Origin: Sphingobacterium alkalisoli
Lineage (GTDB): Bacteria; Bacteroidota; Bacteroidia; Sphingobacteriales; Sphingobacteriaceae
Assembly (NCBI RefSeq): GCF_005049105.1
Contig: NZ_SUKA01000004.1
Coordinates: 1-64,000, forward strand
Length of the DNA stretch: 64,000 bases
Direction: 5' to 3'
Shown: piece after piece, positions 1-8,433 of the stretch
How the letters are laid out: each line of letters starts with the position of its first letter
How positions within the stretch are numbered: the stretch's first letter is position 1
Translations under genes and position numbers: made by a program
The notes under the pieces: generated by a model
What the model was told of the DNA's origin: nothing
Seen by the model: the letters and a program-made list of their open reading frames with translations, nothing else
Database searches by the model: none

Positions 1-10
1 TCTCCATAGT
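1..10 (-). rRNA. rrs: 16S rRNA, extreme 5' end (partial, cut by window edge)
   Basis: Read on the minus strand, the window ends in ACTATGGAGA. This is the sequence expected just before the universal GTTTGATCCTGGCTCAG start of bacterial 16S rRNA, and it aligns in length with the first ten bases of the E. coli molecule (AAATTGAAGA). The promoter pair and boxA-like site upstream on the same strand agree with an rRNA operon running leftwards out of the window. The body of the gene is not visible, so the exact mature 5' end is inferred. Confidence 0.75.
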
Positions 11-273
11 AAAATGAAGTGTAAGACCAAGACTATTTATAATATAAACAGAATTGTCTTGTTTTTATATCTATTCCGGACTGACCTGGCTGGTCAGTTA
101 TTGCTAACTTATCGTTCTTAACTTTCGTCAAAAACTTCAGCTACTCGTTACGTTACATGATCATTTCCTTAAAGAACTTCCTTCGCATCCGCTTCGCGCT
201 TCTGCTGCTATTTCAAAGCCTTTCGGCCCTTTTTATCCTTTTAAAATCCCCCTTCGTTTCCGACGGGACTGCA
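11..273 (-). promoter_or_regulatory. rRNA operon leader with boxA-like antitermination site
   Basis: This is the transcribed leader between the proximal rRNA promoter and the 16S gene. On the minus strand positions 180-166 read GAAGTTCTTTAAGGA, which resembles the boxA antitermination element (consensus around TGCTCTTTAACA) that recruits Nus factors to rRNA transcripts. No open reading frame of note lies here. The boxA assignment rests on sequence similarity and position only. Confidence 0.6.
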
Positions 274-302
274 AAGGTAGAAATCTTTTCTGAACTTCCA
301 AA
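274..302 (-). promoter_or_regulatory. rRNA promoter P2 (16S-proximal)
   Basis: Minus-strand TACCTTTG at 281-274 matches the Bacteroidota -7 element TAnnTTTG. A TTG-like -33 triplet lies about 19-20 bases upstream, around 300, after an A/T-rich stretch. It is the second of two promoter-like units in the rRNA leader; strong rRNA operons often have tandem promoters. Confidence 0.6.
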
Positions 303-420
303 ATAAAAAAAATTTATTTTTTCGGCCCCTCTCCGATTTCCGCGTTTAAACATTGTTAAACCCTTCTCTTTTCAGGTGCCGGGCCCTGAGGTCCGGCCGT
401 TCCTCCCTTGCGGAGTGGTG

Positions 421-452
421 CAAAGATAGGAACTTTACAACATTACTTCCAA
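421..452 (-). promoter_or_regulatory. rRNA promoter P1 (16S-distal)
   Basis: Minus-strand TATCTTTG (428-421), followed by CACC, is a textbook Bacteroidota -7 box and start region. A TTG lies at 452-450 (spacer 21). It sits about 150 bases upstream of P2 on the same strand. The region between the two promoters is GC-rich and ends in an A/T tract just before P2. Confidence 0.65.
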
Positions 453-656
453 GCTTTCGAACAAAGTTTTTTATCCACCGAGCGTAACCTGCTGGAAGTT
501 TGAACGATAAATTCACGCACGCCCGGTGGCAGCACCCGGCTGCATGCTCCCGAGCCGCTTTCATGCACGGAAATCAGGCAGCCGGTGTACACCTTCCCCC
601 GCCTTTCCCCTGACCAATACCCAACCATCTTCGACCGATATATTGGCTTTGCCTTA

Positions 657-793
657 GTGTTATCTTAGTGTTATCTTAGGGCTATCTAGGAAAAGGTAAG
701 GCAGCACTAAGACAGGGGTAAGACAGGCGTAACCTCACGGGGCCGAAACGGGCGAACAACGTCCAAAGAAAGGGCGAAGATAGTCCGAAGAAA
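657..793. repeat. Degenerate tandem array with 11-bp period upstream of rRNA promoters
   Basis: On the plus strand the sequence falls into consecutive 11-base units. Two identical copies of GTGTTATCTTA (657-667, 668-678) are followed by a 10-base unit (679-688), then GGAAAAGGTAA, GGCAGCACTAA, GACAGGGGTAA and GACAGGCGTAA (689-732). After six bases a second series in the same period follows (739-793): GGGGCCGAAAC, GGGCGAACAAC, GTCCAAAGAAA, GGGCGAAGATA, GTCCGAAGAAA. The period is not a multiple of three and no good ORF covers it, so it is not a coding repeat. An 11-bp step is close to one DNA turn, so every unit would present the same face. Function unknown. Confidence 0.75.
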
Positions 794-862
794 ACTAGAA
801 AATGCGGGAGCTTTCCCAAGGTAGAACGGAACACTTTGCAAAAAGCGTGTAATTTCAAGTTG

Positions 863-1258
863 CTAAGGAGCGTTTTTTTTGAAAACCCAATATTTTTGCA
901 ACGTAAAATTGAAACCTAGTGAAACAATAACCTCTACAATTAATCGTGTTATTCTATAATCAATACCTGTTAATGAAGATAATAAGGGAGTTCCTTGGGA
1001 TTTTAACATTATACTTCCGACGACGACTAGTATGAATTTCCATAATTGATTCACAACTGGAACTTCCTCCTTTTTAAAGGTCCAAAAACGGTTAATGGTA
1101 AAATTGACTATTGCTCCTATTCCTCCTGAAATCACAATAGAAGTACTGATGGTAAAATCGAGAATCTCTTTACAAAAGAGCATAATCCCATAATCAACCA
1201 ATCCACCAACAAAGGCAGATACCTGGGCTTTAAGAAATTCTTTTACTTTAGGGAACAT
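863..1258 (-). CDS. GtrA-like family membrane protein
   Basis: 131 residues with four predicted membrane segments, the usual size and plan of the GtrA family (small integral membrane proteins linked to moving lipid-linked sugars or to cell-surface glycan synthesis). The paired family signatures are visible: NRFWTFKK after the second helix (about residues 56-63) and QKYWVFKK at the C-terminus. It is the last gene of the five-gene operon that starts with spt; only three bases separate it from the CDP-alcohol phosphotransferase gene upstream. In this context it could help flip or present a sphingolipid head-group precursor, but that is inference from position. The substrate of this family member cannot be read from the sequence. 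The GtrA assignment is fairly secure, the role is not. Confidence 0.85.
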   Translation of the reverse strand: MFPKVKEFLKAQVSAFVGGLVDYGIMLFCKEILDFTISTSIVISGGIGAIVNFTINRFWTFKKEEVPVVNQLWKFILVVVGSIMLKSQGTPLLSSLTGIDYRITRLIVEVIVSLGFNFTLQKYWVFKKNAP

Positions 1259-1261
1259 TTC

Positions 1262-1948
1262 CTATTGATTGTTCAATTTATTCTGCTTCTCACTGGCATC
1301 TCTAATATCACCCAAGTCCAGAAGCTTTTTGGTGTCGCTAAAATTTATAAAAAGTAAAGCAATACAAATCAAAATCACCGAATAATTAATCGAACCTGGA
1401 ATGATCATTTCAAGAAGCAGGACGATAGAAATCACGACTCTGATCTCGGTGGGTCCCAAAAGCCCGGCGTCTATAGTGTATTTATCTGTAATTTTATAAC
1501 GCAATTGAGAAATAATCATGGCCCAGCCATACAATGCAACCAAAGCAAACCCAGAATATTTAAAGTCTCCAGGCGCATAAAATACATAACCTAAACCAAT
1601 GAAGACAGTACTTACCCAGTCCATAATAATATCCAATGCAAAACCGTACCATTTCCGTGATTTATTTCTATAAAACGCGATCCTGCCATCCAATGAATCA
1701 CCAAACCACTGCACAAAAAAGCCAACGATACCTAACAACAAGTAATTTAAATGAACGTTTTCTGCCAGAAGAAAACTTGCTAAAATCATAAGTGACCCTA
1801 AAAACCCGATCGCCGTTAATCCATCTGAAGACAACCAATTGGGAATACGCGGCACCAAATATGAAATAAATTTTTGCTCGGGATTGCTCAATATATTCGT
1901 GCGCTTTCTATCTTCAAAAAGCTTCTTATTAATCTTTTGACTGCTCAT
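1262..1948 (-). CDS. CDP-alcohol phosphatidyltransferase family protein, candidate sphingolipid head-group enzyme
   Basis: 228 residues, integral membrane, with the CDP-alcohol phosphotransferase motif at about residues 84-110: D84, D87-G88, A91, G102, D106 and D110. These four aspartates bind two metal ions and the CDP-linked donor in this family. One deviation is visible: the motif normally reads DGxxAR, and here the residue after A91 is Phe, with one extra residue before the Gly. The family transfers a phospho-alcohol from or to a CDP intermediate, as in phosphatidylinositol, phosphatidylglycerophosphate or phosphoethanolamine lipid synthesis. Its place in one operon with serine palmitoyltransferase suggests it adds the polar head group of ceramide phospholipids (Sphingobacterium is known to make ceramide phosphoethanolamine and phosphoinositol). 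The actual acceptor is not determined. Confidence 0.85.
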   Translation of the reverse strand: MSSQKINKKLFEDRKRTNILSNPEQKFISYLVPRIPNWLSSDGLTAIGFLGSLMILASFLLAENVHLNYLLLGIVGFFVQWFGDSLDGRIAFYRNKSRKWYGFALDIIMDWVSTVFIGLGYVFYAPGDFKYSGFALVALYGWAMIISQLRYKITDKYTIDAGLLGPTEIRVVISIVLLLEMIIPGSINYSVILICIALLFINFSDTKKLLDLGDIRDASEKQNKLNNQ

Positions 1949-1960
1949 TCTATAAATACT

Positions 1961-2959
1961 TTACAACCAATTATTTTCTTTGTACCAAACAAGACTTTCT
2001 CCTAACCCTTGTCTAAGGTTATATTTAGGGTTGAACCCTAACTTATTTTTAGCCTTCGATATATCACAGCCCCAATTTTCGGCGGTCAACTCGTTCAACC
2101 TTTCGGGATAAATAACAGGCGTTCTCTTCGAGTTCTTATAAATGGTTTCGGATATTTGTGCAACTTTTTTAACTATACTAAAGGGGATATGAACACGAAG
2201 CAGCTTCCTCCGTAGTGTCTCCTTGAAAATATCGGCCATTTCATATTTAGAATAGATATTGCCATCGGTAATATTATAAAACTGTAGCCCTTTCTGAGGC
2301 ACCACACATCCTTTTAACAACACATTCACTAAATCTTTCACATAAATAAAGCTTAGCTTCTGTGGCTTTCTTCCAATATAGGGATCTAATCCCTTATTCA
2401 TCGTTTCAAAAAGAATAAATAAATCCTTTTCGCGAGGGCCATACACAGCAGTCGGACGAAATACAGACAGGGGTCTATCCGAAAAATCCGCTTTAATCAT
2501 CTGTTCCGAAGTAAACTTACTGCGGCCATATACCGTTACAGGGCTGTAAGGTGTTGATTCATCAATAAGTTTATCGCTAGCATAAGCAATAGGCCCAACT
2601 GCGGCAAGACTGCTCACGTACACCAGTCTTTCCAATGGCATATCTGCGGCGAAGGCAGCTTCAAGAATATGCTGTGTATACCCCACATTAACGTCCAGCA
2701 ACATCTTTTCCTCTTTTGCTTTAGTCAATGCAGCAGCGTGAATAATATAATGATATTGACATTTTTCGAATAGCTTCTTCAATTCGCTAACAGAAGAAAA
2801 ATCAGGAAACACAAATTGATCCACAAAAGATTCAATTTCCGTGATATTACTCGACCGCCGAACTGCAGCGTGCACTTCGAAATTGAGATTTTTTGCCGCT
2901 TCGACTAGATGAGAACCAACAAAACCGCTAGCCCCCGTAATTAAGATTCTTTTTCTCAT
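1961..2959 (-). CDS. NAD(P)-dependent epimerase/dehydratase-like reductase, probable 3-ketosphingolipid (CerR-like) reductase
   Basis: 332 residues with an extended short-chain dehydrogenase fold. The nucleotide motif GASGFVG is at residues 9-15, a Ser pair at 116-117, and the catalytic YGRSK at 144-148 gives the Tyr and Lys of the family. The gene overlaps the acyltransferase gene upstream by four bases (ATGA-type coupling) and lies two genes after spt. In Caulobacter a reductase of this same family, CerR, sits near spt and reduces the 3-keto group of the acylated long-chain base to give dihydroceramide. By family and context this gene likely does the same. A sugar-nucleotide or steroid-type dehydrogenase remains possible from sequence alone. 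Confidence 0.8.
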   Translation of the reverse strand: MRKRILITGASGFVGSHLVEAAKNLNFEVHAAVRRSSNITEIESFVDQFVFPDFSSVSELKKLFEKCQYHYIIHAAALTKAKEEKMLLDVNVGYTQHILEAAFAADMPLERLVYVSSLAAVGPIAYASDKLIDESTPYSPVTVYGRSKFTSEQMIKADFSDRPLSVFRPTAVYGPREKDLFILFETMNKGLDPYIGRKPQKLSFIYVKDLVNVLLKGCVVPQKGLQFYNITDGNIYSKYEMADIFKETLRRKLLRVHIPFSIVKKVAQISETIYKNSKRTPVIYPERLNELTAENWGCDISKAKNKLGFNPKYNLRQGLGESLVWYKENNWL

Positions 2960-4077
2960 ATCGCTTTTTCATAGAGGCGATACTGCTTATATAATCTTCC
3001 GTTGATTTGTTCAATAGCATGATTCATCATGTAATTATGCTCCAGCATCCACGAGCACTCTCCTCTTTCTATCCCGTAAAGACCGGCATTTTTAATAATT
3101 CTGCCATATAAACAGGCTTCTATTCCCATTTTTCTGTAATCTTCCAGTACCCCCAGCATCATCACCCGCAAAGACTTTATTTTCTTTTTACCAAATAGAA
3201 GTTTGAAAATTCCTGTTGGGAATAATCTTCCTCTTTTTATATTTATTAATATTTCATTAATATTTGGAATCCCCACCGCAAAACCAACAATCATATTATC
3301 CTTTTCTGCAATAATACAAAAACGCGGGTCTACTATCATTTTCAAATCCTTCGCCACATAAGCAAATTCTTCATCCGTCATGGGTACAAAACCAAGATTT
3401 TTATCCCAGGCCTTATTATAAACCGATTTTATCTTTGCGGCTTCATTCTTAAAATCTTTTAAGTTAATAAGGCGCAACCTAATACCGGATCTACTTAAAC
3501 GCTCTTCCAAGCGCTCCATTAACTGTACGGAACGCAAACTCGCCTGATCTGTTGGTATATCGTAAGCTCTTAAGTCAACTTTCTTATCGAATCCGAAATT
3601 TGCAATTAGATCCGTGTAATATGGATAGTTATACGGCATCATCGCTACTGGGGGAAATTCATACCCTTCAATCAAAAGACCACAGGTTTCATTTGTAGAT
3701 TGATTGACTGGCCCAACCACATTATTTCCTCCCTTTCCTTTTATCCAGAAAACGGCAGCTTCAAATAAAGCGTTCGCAACCATTTGGTCGTTCACACTAT
3801 CAAAAAAACCAAACTGGCCTTCATTTACTTGATTAAATTCATTGTGATTTACATTCCAAAATGCGCCGATCCTGCCTACAATTTTATTATCTGTATAAGC
3901 AAGGAACAATTGTGCCGAAGAATGTTTATAGAAAGGATGCTTGTCTGGGTTAAGCAAATCGTCTTGCCCAACAAACAACTCAGGGACGTAATTAGGATCC
4001 CCCTTATACAAATCATGCGGAAAATCTATAAATTCCGCACGTTGTTTTTTTGTTTCGACTGGGATAATCTCTATCAT
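2956..4077 (-). CDS. GNAT-fold acyltransferase-like protein, probable bacterial ceramide synthase (bCerS-like)
   Basis: 373 residues, soluble. It resembles the large GNAT-type (acyl-CoA N-acyltransferase) proteins found beside serine palmitoyltransferase in Bacteroidota: an N-terminal block with FPHDLYKGDPNYVPEL, a middle block with GPVNQSTNETCG (about residues 120-131) and a C-terminal acyltransferase half with EDYRKMGIEACLYGRI, which looks like the acyl-CoA-binding (R/Q)xxGx(G/A) region, here degenerate. It starts five bases after spt and overlaps the next gene. In Caulobacter the ceramide synthase bCerS has this fold and N-acylates the long-chain base. I infer the same role here: moving an acyl chain onto 3-ketosphinganine or sphinganine. 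Homologues are sometimes annotated only as hypothetical proteins. Family assignment fair, function inferred from the operon. Confidence 0.75.
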   Translation of the reverse strand: MIEIIPVETKKQRAEFIDFPHDLYKGDPNYVPELFVGQDDLLNPDKHPFYKHSSAQLFLAYTDNKIVGRIGAFWNVNHNEFNQVNEGQFGFFDSVNDQMVANALFEAAVFWIKGKGGNNVVGPVNQSTNETCGLLIEGYEFPPVAMMPYNYPYYTDLIANFGFDKKVDLRAYDIPTDQASLRSVQLMERLEERLSRSGIRLRLINLKDFKNEAAKIKSVYNKAWDKNLGFVPMTDEEFAYVAKDLKMIVDPRFCIIAEKDNMIVGFAVGIPNINEILINIKRGRLFPTGIFKLLFGKKKIKSLRVMMLGVLEDYRKMGIEACLYGRIIKNAGLYGIERGECSWMLEHNYMMNHAIEQINGRLYKQYRLYEKAI

Positions 4078-4082
4078 TACGA

Positions 4083-5330
<1,248 letters not shown>

Positions 5331-5466
5331 CTACTCTTTTTTACTTTTTGACCAAACCTTATCAAATGTCAAAATTAAAAAAAACAAAACAACATATACA
5401 ATTTTAGCTTTCAAAATACGTTAATACTACACCAATCCGCTAACGGTCAACAATTTAAACTAAAAC

Positions 5467-5483
5467 ATGTACATCTTGTACAT
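5467..5483. promoter_or_regulatory. Hyphenated palindrome in the spt leader, possible operator
   Basis: ATGTACA-TCT-TGTACAT is a perfect inverted repeat with 7-base arms and a 3-base spacer. It lies directly downstream of the predicted spt -7 box (5505-5498), at roughly +10 to +27 of the predicted spt transcript. This is where a repressor would block early elongation or promoter escape. Which protein binds it, if any, cannot be told from the window. Confidence 0.5.
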
Positions 5484-5497
5484 TATAAAAATCGGTG

Positions 5498-5505
5498 CAA
5501 ACATA
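5498..5505 (-). promoter_or_regulatory. Predicted spt-operon promoter (-7 box)
   Basis: Minus-strand TATGTTTG, followed by CACC, matches the TAnnTTTG element of the Bacteroidota primary sigma factor. A clean TTG at the -33 position is not obvious. It would start the sphingolipid operon about 200 bases before the spt ATG. The gap 5292-5649 between spt and smpB otherwise holds only A/T-rich sequence, the palindrome at 5467-5483 and the smpB promoter. Confidence 0.5.
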
Positions 5506-5623
5506 CAAAACTTCAAGATATTTCGCATAGCCGAAAAACCATATAAATATCATAAAATTAAATTATTGTTAACATAACTCCAATAGAATAATGAATTAAA
5601 AGTGAATAAATTCCTAATTTTAT

Positions 5624-5631
5624 TACATTTG
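5624..5631 (+). promoter_or_regulatory. Predicted smpB promoter (-7 box)
   Basis: TACATTTG matches TAnnTTTG and is followed by a short A/C-rich leader to the ATG at 5650. It lies inside the upstream in-frame extension that begins with GTG at 5602, which argues that the shorter smpB reading is the real one. Confidence 0.55.
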
Positions 5632-5649
5632 CTGTCATTTGCAACAAAT

Positions 5650-6105
5650 ATGGCTATATCTTCACAAATCAATATTAAGAATAAAAGAGCATCATTTGAA
5701 TATCATCTGTTAGACAAATATGTAGCTGGGATTAGATTATTAGGTACCGAAATAAAATCTATCCGTGAAGGGAAGGCAAACATAAATGATAGTTTTTGCG
5801 CTTTTTTTGAAGACGGATTGTATATACGTAACATGCACATTGCGGAATATTCTTTTGGTTCCTTTTATAATCATGAGTCAAAACGGGATCGTCAATTGCT
5901 ACTGAACAAAAAAGAGTTAAAGAAAATAAAAGAAAAGGGAGAAGAGAAAGGGTATACTATTGTTCCGCTACGGATATTTATCAGTGAGAGGGGCTTCGCA
6001 AAAGTAGAGATTGCTGTTGCACAAGGTAAAAAAGACTTTGACAAACGGGAGACAATTAAAGATCGGGACAGTAAGCGTGAACTCGACCGTGTGATGAAGC
6101 GATAA
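5650..6105 (+). CDS. smpB: SsrA-binding protein SmpB
   Basis: 151 residues from the ATG at 5650. SmpB binds tmRNA and brings it to stalled ribosomes, so that unfinished proteins are tagged and the ribosome is freed. Family marks are visible: NKRASFEYHLLDKYVAG near the N-terminus, LLGTEIKSIREGKANI, and the basic C-terminal tail rich in Lys, Arg and Asp (KKDFDKRETIKDRDSKRE), which is partly unstructured in the free protein and enters the ribosomal decoding centre. An open frame extends upstream to a GTG at 5602, adding a hydrophobic stretch foreign to the family, and the predicted promoter lies inside that stretch, so I chose 5650. Divergent from spt. Confidence 0.93.
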   Translation: MAISSQINIKNKRASFEYHLLDKYVAGIRLLGTEIKSIREGKANINDSFCAFFEDGLYIRNMHIAEYSFGSFYNHESKRDRQLLLNKKELKKIKEKGEEKGYTIVPLRIFISERGFAKVEIAVAQGKKDFDKRETIKDRDSKRELDRVMKR

Positions 6106-6146
6106 CAATGCGGTACCAGTCAAGCTTAGTAGGTGTTGTTGTTGTA

Positions 6147-6551
6147 CTATCTATCAATATTAAGTCCTTCTAAAACTGGGGTAGGTTCTTTATTTTGATT
6201 CAATGCCACAAAAGTAAACATGCCTTGGATTGCTAATTCCCGCCCATCTTCATACATTTTTTCCAAATAAATTTCTACACTTACTTTTAGGCTTGTTCGT
6301 CCAATGCTATACACGCGAGCAATGGCCTCGATAATACTACCCGAAGGTATAGCTCTTTCGAAATTAATCTTATCTGAAGACACTGTTACCAACGTCTTTC
6401 TGCAAAATCTCGTGCCCGCCATAAAAGAAACTTCATCCATGATTGCCATTGCTTTACCACCGAATAAAGTATCGTGGTGATTAGTTAAAAAAGGAAATAC
6501 GGTTGTACAAACACGGGTCTCGGACTGATCAATTCTCTCTTCTAATGTCAT
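6147..6551 (-). CDS. Acyl-CoA thioesterase, hotdog fold (YciA-like)
   Basis: 134 residues from the ATG at 6551. The motif HHDTLFGGKAMAIMDE matches the acyl-CoA thioesterase/YciA group, where the family reads N..GTLFGG..L..MDE. The Asp of MDE lies on the long hotdog helix and takes part in catalysis. The enzyme would release CoA from acyl-CoA thioesters in the cytoplasm. The open frame extends further upstream to 6599, but that would overlap the MutS-like gene (ending at 6565) and adds residues unlike the family; with the start at 6551 the two genes are 13 bases apart and probably co-transcribed. Acyl-chain preference is unknown. Confidence 0.88.
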   Translation of the reverse strand: MTLEERIDQSETRVCTTVFPFLTNHHDTLFGGKAMAIMDEVSFMAGTRFCRKTLVTVSSDKINFERAIPSGSIIEAIARVYSIGRTSLKVSVEIYLEKMYEDGRELAIQGMFTFVALNQNKEPTPVLEGLNIDR

Positions 6552-6564
6552 TGAATTACCAATT

Positions 6565-8382
6565 TTAAGTAAAGTTGGATTTATCCACGTCAATCCCAAT
6601 ACCTTTCAGAAGTAAAGAAGCATTAAACACCGTACACTGTCCATCTTTAAGTTTATAGTCAAATAACATTTCTCCATCCTTTATTTGGATGTCAAAATGA
6701 TAATTTTCAAGAATTGAAGGATATTCATCTGCTAAAGACGCCAGCTGCAAATCGTGTGTCGCCACCATCCCCCTACCATTCATCGCAATCAATTTCTTGA
6801 TAATAGCACGAGATCCCAAATACTTGTCTACTGAATTTGTACCCCGTAACATTTCATCGATCAAAAAGAAGCTGTCGTCGGCGACTTCCACTATACCCAG
6901 AATAAACTTCATTCTGTCCAGCTCTGCTTTAAACGTAGAGGTGCTTTCATTCAAACTATCTTTGATACGCATATAAGTAACTAACCTGTAAATCGGCAAT
7001 TTCAACTCCTTTGCACAGACAACTGCTCCAGCATATGCTAATACGGCATTAATCCCTACCGTACGTAAAAAAGTACTTTTACCGGCCATGTTAGATCCCG
7101 TTACCAAAGCTACGCGATGCGTCCTTGCACTGTAGTTATTTGCCACAGCCTGATCATCCGGAATTAACGGATGATTAATACCCTCAGCTTGTATACCCTC
7201 TTCAAGGTAATTATCTAAAATTACAGGATTAGTCCATTCAGATTCATTTCTTTTTAGTGTTGACAAGCCTACCAAAGCTTCGAAGTTGGCAACTACATCA
7301 AACGCATGAACAATATCTCCTTGATAACTTTCTTTCCATTTTACAATGGCTAAGACTTGGCGAAAGTCCCACAGAAAGATTATATTGAGAATTGCACCTA
7401 CTAAAATATTGTTTCTTGCATCTAGTTTATCTACCAAAGTACCCAATTCGCGAAAAGCCTGCGAGAGTTTCTTTTCGGCATTATCTGCTTTTAGTTCCTG
7501 TTGAAGGCAAATATTTAGATCCGTTGAAAATCTCTCATCTTCAATAAGCCGGATCGCATCCGAGTAAGCAACCAAAATAGTTCCAATTTTATCAATCTTA
7601 CTCGAAAAATGACCTACTTTACTTCCTAAAACCATAGACCAGCAAAGATGAACCAGCCCCACAATCGCAAGGTATCCCCAAATAGAATAGACAAAAACCG
7701 AAAAAAGTACCCCTATTAAAAATAGTACCGGCGCTATCGTCACATAAACCTTCATAAAAGATGACCCAAAATTTAAAGACTCGTCGCCGAGATATTTTGT
7801 TACAAATGTTTTGATATTCGTTTTTTGTCCGAGGTTGAAAAGTAACTTGGCTTGTAGGTCTTGTGCCCATTCTTTCTTTTCCGCAATTTCAGCGCTCGCA
7901 CTTTGTCGCCTCCGTATGATGTCCTTAGTTGCACTCGTCAAAAACCAAGAAGCTAAACGTTCCACTCCATCTGGAGTAGCAGATCGATTTACTTTTTCAA
8001 ACAAAGAATGCGGACCAAAAATATCTAAATCCGAAATATAAGGGTGTTTTCCATCTTCGAACTGTTCTCCATTGCTATATATATTCTTTTGGTCATCTAA
8101 AAGATCTATTTCATTTCTATTCACACGAAGAAAAGCCTTTTTTTCTTCTCTTTTCTTCTCTAACTTACTCTGTCTCAAGATCAGATAAGAAAAGAGAAAA
8201 ACAATAACAACCACCGTTACAAACAACAAAAGAACGTTATTGAATTGAAATACTTTAAATAGGATTGTTCCACCGGTTAGTATTACCGCCAATCGAAGTA
8301 AACTGTTGACATTAACTTTTTTTTCAATGGCCACCAGTTCTGCTTCAGCGGCGGATATATTACTTTTGTAAAATTCTTTCAT
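6565..8382 (-). CDS. Membrane-anchored MutS-like ATPase
   Basis: 605 residues. The N-terminal part holds two membrane helices (about residues 30-47 and 50-69) and a further hydrophobic pair (about 212-250). The C-terminal part is a MutS-family ATPase: Walker A GSNMAGKST at 429-437, Walker B FFLIDE ending at E510, then RGTNSVDK and the HDLQLASL motif. It lacks the mismatch-recognition and connector domains of true MutS (usually over 850 residues), so it is unlikely to be the mismatch repair protein. This type is common in Bacteroidota and has no settled role. A function in handling branched DNA or nucleic acid at the membrane is conceivable but unproven. Followed closely by the thioesterase gene. 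Confidence 0.88.
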   Translation of the reverse strand: MKEFYKSNISAAEAELVAIEKKVNVNSLLRLAVILTGGTILFKVFQFNNVLLLFVTVVVIVFLFSYLILRQSKLEKKREEKKAFLRVNRNEIDLLDDQKNIYSNGEQFEDGKHPYISDLDIFGPHSLFEKVNRSATPDGVERLASWFLTSATKDIIRRRQSASAEIAEKKEWAQDLQAKLLFNLGQKTNIKTFVTKYLGDESLNFGSSFMKVYVTIAPVLFLIGVLFSVFVYSIWGYLAIVGLVHLCWSMVLGSKVGHFSSKIDKIGTILVAYSDAIRLIEDERFSTDLNICLQQELKADNAEKKLSQAFRELGTLVDKLDARNNILVGAILNIIFLWDFRQVLAIVKWKESYQGDIVHAFDVVANFEALVGLSTLKRNESEWTNPVILDNYLEEGIQAEGINHPLIPDDQAVANNYSARTHRVALVTGSNMAGKSTFLRTVGINAVLAYAGAVVCAKELKLPIYRLVTYMRIKDSLNESTSTFKAELDRMKFILGIVEVADDSFFLIDEMLRGTNSVDKYLGSRAIIKKLIAMNGRGMVATHDLQLASLADEYPSILENYHFDIQIKDGEMLFDYKLKDGQCTVFNASLLLKGIGIDVDKSNFT

Positions 8383-8433
8383 TTCTGCCCTAAAGATAGC
8401 AAAAGAACATAATATAATATCTCAATTAAGATT

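Noticed and set aside
346..628. Two overlapping open frames on the minus strand at 346-564 and 443-628
   Set aside because: They lie over the rRNA promoter and its upstream region, are Cys/Arg/His-rich without family signs, and one contains the -7 box. Not genes.
657..793. CRISPR array reading of the 11-bp-phased region
   Set aside because: Units are only 11 bases, degenerate and without spacers; no cas genes nearby.
6565..8382. Mismatch repair protein MutS
   Set aside because: Lacks the N-terminal mismatch-recognition domains and has membrane helices instead; only the ATPase module matches.
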